Made by a program: the position numbers and the translations under genes | The notes under the pieces: model-generated | The model's database searches: none | The model's input: only the letters and a program-made list of their open reading frames with translations | Told to the model about the DNA's origin: nothing | Shown: in pieces, positions 1 to 4,294 of the stretch | Position numbering within the stretch: the first letter of the stretch is position 1 | How the letters are laid out: every line of letters begins with the position of its first letter | NCBI GenBank assembly: GCA_018651445.1 | Contig: JABIDZ010000068.1 | Coordinates: 1-6,877, forward strand | Length of the DNA: 6,877 nucleotides | DNA from: Candidatus Iainarchaeum sp. | GTDB lineage: Archaea; Iainarchaeota; Iainarchaeia; Iainarchaeales; JAAZKV01 | Direction: 5' to 3'

Positions 1-101
1 GAAAAACCCCATTTGTGTTTCTTGCATTTTTTGATAATTGTTTCAGGTTTAGATAGAGCATCTACGCTGTAACGCGAATGTAAGTGTAAATCAAATAACA
101 T
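1..101 (-). CDS. PHP-domain metal-dependent phosphoesterase, N-terminal fragment (cut by window edge)
   Basis: Reading the minus strand from the ATG at 101-99 gives 33 codons open to the window edge. The peptide begins MLFDLHLHSRYSVDALSK and continues with P-E-T-I-I and a Lys-rich helix. The D-L-H-x-H-S signature (H6, H8) followed by S-x-D-A is the first metal-binding motif of the PHP superfamily (histidinol phosphatase, polymerase-associated PHP domains, RNase AM/YciV-like enzymes). These enzymes hydrolyse phosphoesters with a cluster of two or three metal ions. The ATG is the only one in frame, and a TAG lies three codons upstream, so the start is firm. It is transcribed away from sufS and shares its promoter region. 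The rest of the enzyme is outside the window, so substrate and subfamily cannot be told. The PHP assignment is strong for so short a piece because the motif lies at the extreme N-terminus, as is usual. Confidence 0.85.
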   Translation of the reverse strand, partial: MLFDLHLHSRYSVDALSKPETIIKKCKKHKWGF

Positions 102-122
102 AATAATCTATAGAAAAGAGAA

Positions 123-131
123 CTATTTAAA
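123..131. promoter_or_regulatory. Shared TATA box of a symmetric divergent promoter (PHP gene / sufS)
   Basis: The 54-bp gap between the divergent start codons holds one TATA-like element. On the minus strand it reads TTTAAATAG, a very good match to the archaeal consensus TTTAWATA; on the plus strand it reads CTATTTAAA. The self-complementary core TTTAAA (126-131) has exactly 24 bases between it and each ATG (102-125 and 132-155). Archaeal transcription starts about 25 bp from the centre of the box, so both mRNAs should begin at or next to their ATG and be leaderless. In agreement, neither start has a Shine-Dalgarno sequence. The purine-rich stretch GAAAAGAGAA (113-122) is a possible BRE for the sufS direction; the other side has GGAATTCC instead. 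The strength in each direction is not visible. Confidence 0.7.
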
Positions 132-155
132 GGAATTCCAACAACAAAATAATCA

Positions 156-1364
156 ATGAATATAACAAAAATACGCAAAGATTTTCCGATTCTTACTAGA
201 AAAGTTAATGGAAAAAAACTTGTATACCTCGATAATGCCGCTACCTCGCTAACACCTAACCAGGTTGTTACCGCAGAAAGATGCTATTATGAAAATTCTT
301 GCGCAAATATCCATAGAGGAGTACACAACTTAAGCGAAGAAGCTTCTATTGTTTATGAAGAAGCACACGCATGCACAGAGAAATTTGTTGGTGCTAAGAA
401 AGGCGAAGTTATTTTTACACAAAACGCTACTGCTGCACTTAACACCGTATCTTATTCTTTGAAGAACAGTAACATGCTAAAAAAAGGAGACAAAGTAGTA
501 ACTACACTACTTGAACACCACAGCAATTATTTGCCTTGGAAGCATTTAGAAAAAATGGGCATAAAAGTTGAGGTTGTTGGTCTTGATGCAAACTTTGAAA
601 TTGATTATAACGAACTTGAAAAGAAGAGCAAGGGTGCCAAGGTAGTTAGTGTTAGCGGTGCGAGTAATACAGTTGCAAGCATAACTGATCTAAAAAAAGT
701 TGAGGCAATTGTTCATGAAAACGACGCACTTCTTTGTGTTGATGCTGCTCAATTAGTACCACACACCCCAATTAATTTTAAAAAAATAAATGCAGATTTT
801 TTGGCGTTCTCTGCACATAAGATGCTTGGACCAACTGGAATTGGTTGCTTGGTTGGAAAACGCGAACTACTAGAAAAAATGGAACCATTTATGCTTGGAG
901 GCGGAGTAGTTCGAGAAGTATCTTTAGCAAAATCTGCTTGGGACGATTTACCATACAAATTTGAAGCAGGGACACCGGATATTGCTGGAGCATATGGTTT
1001 GAAAGCAGCCATTGACTACATTAACAAACTTGGTTTTGATAATATTGAGACGCAAGGAAAAACATTAACGCAGTTGTGTTTAAAAGAAATCGAAGGAATC
1101 CCTGGAGTAAAAGTGTTTGGACCAGAGACTGGAAGCACACGAGGGAGCATTGTGTTATTTGATACTAAACTTAATTGTCACGACCTTGGAATTTTGTTAA
1201 ATGAAGAAGGGATTGCTATTCGAAGTGGAATGCATTGTGCAGAACCATTAGTTAGTACTCTAAACAAAGATGGCTTGGCAAGAGCAAGTTTTTATTTTTA
1301 CAATACAAAAGAAGAAGTACTTTTTTTCACAAAGAAATTGAAAGAAACTCTCAAACAAGTTTAG
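156..1364 (+). CDS. sufS: SufS-type cysteine desulfurase (PLP-dependent, class V aminotransferase fold)
   Basis: This 402-residue protein is the usual length for SufS/CsdA (group II) desulfurases. The family takes sulfur from L-cysteine, leaving alanine and a persulfide on the enzyme that feeds Fe-S cluster assembly and other thiolation pathways in the cytoplasm. Visible residues are: L-D-N-A-A-T near 25-30; Q-N-A-T-A at 89-93; the PLP-stacking His in E-H-H-S-N (H121); N171; D196 and Q199 in V-D-A-A-Q; the Schiff-base Lys K222 in S-A-H-K-M; A-G-T-P at 271-274; and catalytic C361 in R-S-G-M-H-C-A-E-P. The R-S-G-x-H-C-A motif separates SufS from IscS/NifS. R376 in R-A-S-F-Y-F-Y-N-T is the usual C-terminal Arg. 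No SufB, SufC, SufD, SufE or SufU gene is in view, so the sulfur acceptor is unknown. The ATG lies 24 bases after a TTTAAA core with no Shine-Dalgarno site, which suggests a leaderless mRNA. The TAG stop lies inside a palindrome shared with the convergent gene. Confidence 0.95.
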   Translation: MNITKIRKDFPILTRKVNGKKLVYLDNAATSLTPNQVVTAERCYYENSCANIHRGVHNLSEEASIVYEEAHACTEKFVGAKKGEVIFTQNATAALNTVSYSLKNSNMLKKGDKVVTTLLEHHSNYLPWKHLEKMGIKVEVVGLDANFEIDYNELEKKSKGAKVVSVSGASNTVASITDLKKVEAIVHENDALLCVDAAQLVPHTPINFKKINADFLAFSAHKMLGPTGIGCLVGKRELLEKMEPFMLGGGVVREVSLAKSAWDDLPYKFEAGTPDIAGAYGLKAAIDYINKLGFDNIETQGKTLTQLCLKEIEGIPGVKVFGPETGSTRGSIVLFDTKLNCHDLGILLNEEGIAIRSGMHCAEPLVSTLNKDGLARASFYFYNTKEEVLFFTKKLKETLKQV

Positions 1365-1380
1365 TTTTAATTAAAACTAA
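1361..1380. terminator. 20-bp perfect palindrome spanning both convergent stop codons; candidate two-way terminator
   Basis: TTAGTTTTAATTAAAACTAA reads the same on both strands over all 20 bases, centred between 1370 and 1371. It contains the TAG of sufS (1362-1364) and, as its mirror image, the TAG of the minus-strand deacylase gene (1377-1379), so only 12 bases separate the two coding ends. Each strand has a TTTT run just after its stop codon. A hairpin here would have almost only A-T pairs and be weak, so it is not a classical bacterial intrinsic terminator. Archaeal RNA polymerase can stop on short T runs, which makes a two-way termination role plausible but unproven. Confidence 0.5.
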
Positions 1381-1832
1381 CAATTTGCTTTTGAAATGCA
1401 ATGAAATTGAACATCGTGGTTGAATTCGATCACTTCTTTTACAAATGCTTTTAGATATTGTTTTGGTCCGACTCGGCAAAAACAATGTAATTTGTTTTCA
1501 AAAGAAAAATCAATTAAAATTGTTATTCCAAAAACAGAGAGTGGTGGTACAAATCCTTGTTTGTAACCAGTCACTTGTGTTGATTCCTCATCATCAAGTT
1601 CAATTAGTTCGTCTTCGCCAACAATCTTCTTTACTTTGTTAACACTCAGCTCAGAATTGTATGGAATAATAACCATAAACGGTTTGTTGTTTGGCGTGTT
1701 GAAAACACCGACGTTAACACACATTCGCGGAGGGAAACGTTTTTTTGCAATTAGTGAATCCATTGATTCTTCAGTAGGTAGCGAAATCAATTCTGATTCC
1801 AATTTATTTTTTTCAATAAAATCCTCTATCAT
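1377..1832 (-). CDS. YbaK/ProX-family aminoacyl-tRNA deacylase homologue lacking the usual catalytic Lys
   Basis: This 151-residue single-domain protein has the layout of YbaK/ProX/EbsC trans-editing enzymes, which hydrolyse mischarged tRNAs such as Cys-, Ala- or Ser-tRNA. The order matches the family: an N-terminal I-E-D-F-I-E-K-N helix with a S-L-P-T-E-E-S-M-D-S segment; a strand and loop F-P-P-R-M-C-V-N-V-G-V-F (33-44); V-I-I-P (54-57) followed by L-S-V-N-K-V-K-K-I-V-G (62-72); T-G-Y (88-90); the G-F-V-P-P motif (93-97); a buried strand I-T-I-L-I-D (103-108); and the late conserved Gly (G122). The segment at 33-44 aligns without gaps to the family pattern V-P-P-x-x-x-V-K-T-L-V-F, which puts N40 where the catalytic Lys normally sits. 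It may therefore be inactive, work differently, or only bind tRNA. The gene converges on sufS and is separated from the surface-protein operon by 50 bp. No Shine-Dalgarno site precedes the ATG. The family call is fairly sure; substrate and activity are not. Confidence 0.8.
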   Translation of the reverse strand: MIEDFIEKNKLESELISLPTEESMDSLIAKKRFPPRMCVNVGVFNTPNNKPFMVIIPYNSELSVNKVKKIVGEDELIELDDEESTQVTGYKQGFVPPLSVFGITILIDFSFENKLHCFCRVGPKQYLKAFVKEVIEFNHDVQFHCISKANC

Positions 1833-1833
1833 A

Positions 1834-1863
1834 CAATAAAGGAAAACGAAAAGAAATAAAAAG
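1834..1863 (-). terminator. T-rich tract after the surface-protein operon; candidate archaeal terminator
   Basis: Read on the minus strand, the sequence after the TAA at 1885-1883 soon becomes a chain of T runs: CCTTTTTATTTC, then TTTTCGTTTTCCTTTATT. Successive T runs without a strong hairpin are the usual archaeal termination signal. A CCC...GGG pair at 1869-1881 could form only a three-base-pair stem. The tract lies in the only gap between this operon and the deacylase gene, so it probably ends the operon, though some read-through into the deacylase gene is possible. Confidence 0.45.
1854..1862 (-). promoter_or_regulatory. Weak TATA-like box of the YbaK-family gene
   Basis: On the minus strand TTTTTATTT is centred about 26 bases before the ATG at 1832. 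That is the correct distance for an archaeal TATA box driving a leaderless transcript. The match to TTTAWATA is only moderate and the whole neighbourhood is T-rich, so spacing is the main support. The box lies inside the T-rich terminator tract of the preceding operon, so the two signals would share the same bases. Confidence 0.35.
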
Positions 1864-1882
1864 GTAAACCCTAGTCGCGGGC

Positions 1883-4294
1883 TTATTTTTTCTTAGAAGA
1901 TTTTTTCTTAGCTTTCTTTGCTTTTGGTTTAACATCTTTCTTTGGTTCCGCTGGAGCCGCTGATTTTGGTTTTGCACGAGCCGCAACGATAACAATCAAT
2001 GCTAAAATGATTATCAGTAATAGAATTCCTGCTGCGGGTGCCACAAATTGTGTAAAATCTGCAGTAATCGGAAGTAATTCTTGCTCCACTTCTTGTTTTA
2101 CGAAGTCAATTCTTTGCTTCTTGTGGAACTCTCCAACCGAAGTAATTATGTTAACATTAACATCTTTTGGTTCTGTTGGAACATCGCGTTCTTCAAACAC
2201 AACAGTCATTGCTACAATCATTTTTTCTTCTGGAGAAAGGAATTTTCCTTCTTCGAATTCGAAGTACGCGTTGTAATCATCAACACGCATTTCTAGAACA
2301 TTGAAACCAATGTTTGAGTCATTAAAGATCTCAAATTCTACTTTGAATTCTTTTCTAGTAAGAATTGTTTCTTGCGAAACTTTGTTGTTAACATTTAAAT
2401 CAACACTTAATACTTCTCCACAATTTCCACCAATTACATTTAAGTTGTAATCAATTGTTTGTGATACATCTTCTTGGTTTACAATATTTATTATCGAAGT
2501 TACTACACCGTTAGTTCCTGCAGGAGGAGAGAAGTAAACGAAAACTATTTTTTCTTCTCCTTCTTTTATGGTAACTTCGTCTTCACTAAAAGACACCCAT
2601 TCTGGAGCTTCTTTTGAAAGATTAATTATTTGATCAAATTGTCCGTTGTTTTTTAGAGTTAGTTCTGCGATTTCTCCAGAACAACAATTAACATCTAGGT
2701 TCTTTATTTCTTGAACTGGTTCAAAAGCATAACACACTTCAGTTGATAGAACAGTTACTGGTAATGAACGTTGTATAGTCACGTTGTCAGAAATTGCTTT
2801 TACGGTGTAATTATCTTGTAATGTTTGTGGAACAGTTAAATTCATTGTGATTTCTTCTGCTTCGCCCGTATTCAAAGTGAAAGTGGATTTTTCAAGTGCA
2901 ATCCAATCAGCATTTGTTTCAAGTGAATAGTTCTGTGTTTTTGTTCCATTATTTGTTATAGTAATTGTTTCAGTTGTTACTTTTCCACGACAAACAGATA
3001 AGCTTGGTGCTACAAGGTTTGTTCCGTAACAATCTTCGAACTCTAAATTATAATCAATTGCTTCTTGGTTGTAACCCGAATTTGTTGTTACGCTAACAAT
3101 CACATTTTCTACTTCTGTTTTATTATAAGGTAAAATGATTTCTTCTTCTGTATTAGCTGTAACGGTTATTTGTTGTGATTCAGTTGTAATGCCTGTAACA
3201 GATAGAGTCATTGTAGAATCTTTTGTTCCAAGATTTGTAATCAAAACTTTTTCTTCGTTAGCACCGATACAATTTATTGTTTGGGTAGAAACTCGTTCTA
3301 CTTTATGTGCGTAACAATCTTGTATATCTAGTTCTGCTGAAGCAGAGTATTCTTTTCCGTATACTCCTGAAGTTATTGTTAAACCAATGAAACCTGTTAA
3401 TGGTTCTGTTTGAGCAACCATTAATGTTATTTGTGCGGTTTCGTTACTTGCTAACTCAATTGTGTTTGTACTTAGCGAAATTGCTTCAGGAGCATTAAGT
3501 GCTAGCGTAAAAACATCATTTTTATCTGAAAGATTTTTTACATTAAACGTAAATTCTTTTGCACTTTCCGAACAAGTTGTTAACGTACTTGGAAACGTAT
3601 TTGTTACCGACGCAAAATCGCTTACTGCAAAAGACAAGTTTGTATTTTCAGCAGCATTTGTTCTTGTGTTAGATAATCCTAAAGTAAATGGATAAGTTGT
3701 AGCATCAGCAGTACATGCACTATCAACTACAAGTGTTGTGTTTAGTTCTTCATTTGGAGTTAAAACAAATTTTGTTCTTGGATAAGTAACCCAAGAATCT
3801 ACTAACCCTGATTGGTTCAAAACAAATTCGTCAGTGAATTCACCAGTGTTTTTTACATAAATATTGTAAGTGTTTGCTTCACATGCTTTTGATTCGTTGC
3901 TTGTTGGTGTAACCGCGTAATTAAATGTGTGGCATTGGTCTACACGAACTGCAATATCTTTTGAAGCGCTTTCGCTTCCAGTTAAACTTAGAGTTGTATT
4001 AAAATTCCCTGCGGTTGCATAACATTTGGGAGTTACAAAAACAAATACGTCTTCACATTGCCCTGCATTAAGTGATATTGTTGTTGGTGCAATTGAAAAC
4101 CAGTCAGCCGCAGTTCCTTCTACACTTACTCCGTACGTTCCAGTTGTGTTTGCACAAACTTGATAAACTTCTTTTGTAGTTTCACATTGACACATTCCAA
4201 GTGCGGCTTCTCCGGTAATGGATGCTGCGGATGTTAGCGTTGCGAACAACACCAATAATAATAAACTTGTTATTAGAACTTTTTTATTCATCAT
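1883..4294 (-). CDS. Large secreted surface protein: tandem Cys-linked Ig-like domains, C-terminal TM anchor, Lys-rich tail
   Basis: I do not recognise a named family. It resembles uncharacterised archaeal membrane proteins built of NEW3/CARDB-like beta domains. Counting from the ATG at 4294 there are 803 residues. A signal peptide (1-23) starts M-M-N-K-K, runs through a Leu-rich core and ends L-T-S-A. About seven domains of roughly 100 residues follow, with repeated I-x-N-x-G and L-x-x-G-E-x-E-x-I turns. Many domain boundaries carry a Cys pair: C121/C138, C327/C342, C422/C435 and C521/C537. Sixteen N-X-S/T sequons suggest N-glycosylation. One membrane helix (about 750-772) precedes a 31-residue tail holding 14 Lys plus Ala and Pro. 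The bulk should lie outside the cell and the basic tail in the cytoplasm. The gene overlaps the upstream surface gene by 11 bp, so the two are probably cotranscribed. A TTG at 4297 is also in frame and a second ATG is at 4291; ATG at 4294 or 4291 is likelier. Exact function is unknown. Confidence 0.85.
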   Translation of the reverse strand: MMNKKVLITSLLLLVLFATLTSAASITGEAALGMCQCETTKEVYQVCANTTGTYGVSVEGTAADWFSIAPTTISLNAGQCEDVFVFVTPKCYATAGNFNTTLSLTGSESASKDIAVRVDQCHTFNYAVTPTSNESKACEANTYNIYVKNTGEFTDEFVLNQSGLVDSWVTYPRTKFVLTPNEELNTTLVVDSACTADATTYPFTLGLSNTRTNAAENTNLSFAVSDFASVTNTFPSTLTTCSESAKEFTFNVKNLSDKNDVFTLALNAPEAISLSTNTIELASNETAQITLMVAQTEPLTGFIGLTITSGVYGKEYSASAELDIQDCYAHKVERVSTQTINCIGANEEKVLITNLGTKDSTMTLSVTGITTESQQITVTANTEEEIILPYNKTEVENVIVSVTTNSGYNQEAIDYNLEFEDCYGTNLVAPSLSVCRGKVTTETITITNNGTKTQNYSLETNADWIALEKSTFTLNTGEAEEITMNLTVPQTLQDNYTVKAISDNVTIQRSLPVTVLSTEVCYAFEPVQEIKNLDVNCCSGEIAELTLKNNGQFDQIINLSKEAPEWVSFSEDEVTIKEGEEKIVFVYFSPPAGTNGVVTSIINIVNQEDVSQTIDYNLNVIGGNCGEVLSVDLNVNNKVSQETILTRKEFKVEFEIFNDSNIGFNVLEMRVDDYNAYFEFEEGKFLSPEEKMIVAMTVVFEERDVPTEPKDVNVNIITSVGEFHKKQRIDFVKQEVEQELLPITADFTQFVAPAAGILLLIIILALIVIVAARAKPKSAAPAEPKKDVKPKAKKAKKKSSKKK

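Noticed and set aside
132..139. GGAATTCC palindrome between the TATA box and the sufS start as an operator
   Set aside because: An 8-bp palindrome is expected many times in a window of this size, and nothing else points to a regulator. Its position would suit a repressor, but there is no further support.
1869..1881. CCC...GGG hairpin after the surface-protein operon as an intrinsic terminator
   Set aside because: Only three base pairs can form with a seven-base loop. The T runs that follow are a better explanation.
1813..1995. Minus-strand frame of 60 codons rich in Arg, Gln and Lys
   Set aside because: It is a frame-shifted reading of the Lys-rich tail and the intergenic A/T tract, explained by the low-complexity sequence there.
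3462..3695. Plus-strand open frame of 77 codons inside the downstream surface gene
   Set aside because: It is antisense to a well-supported coding region, has a Ser/Val-rich shadow composition, and shows no promoter or recognisable domain.
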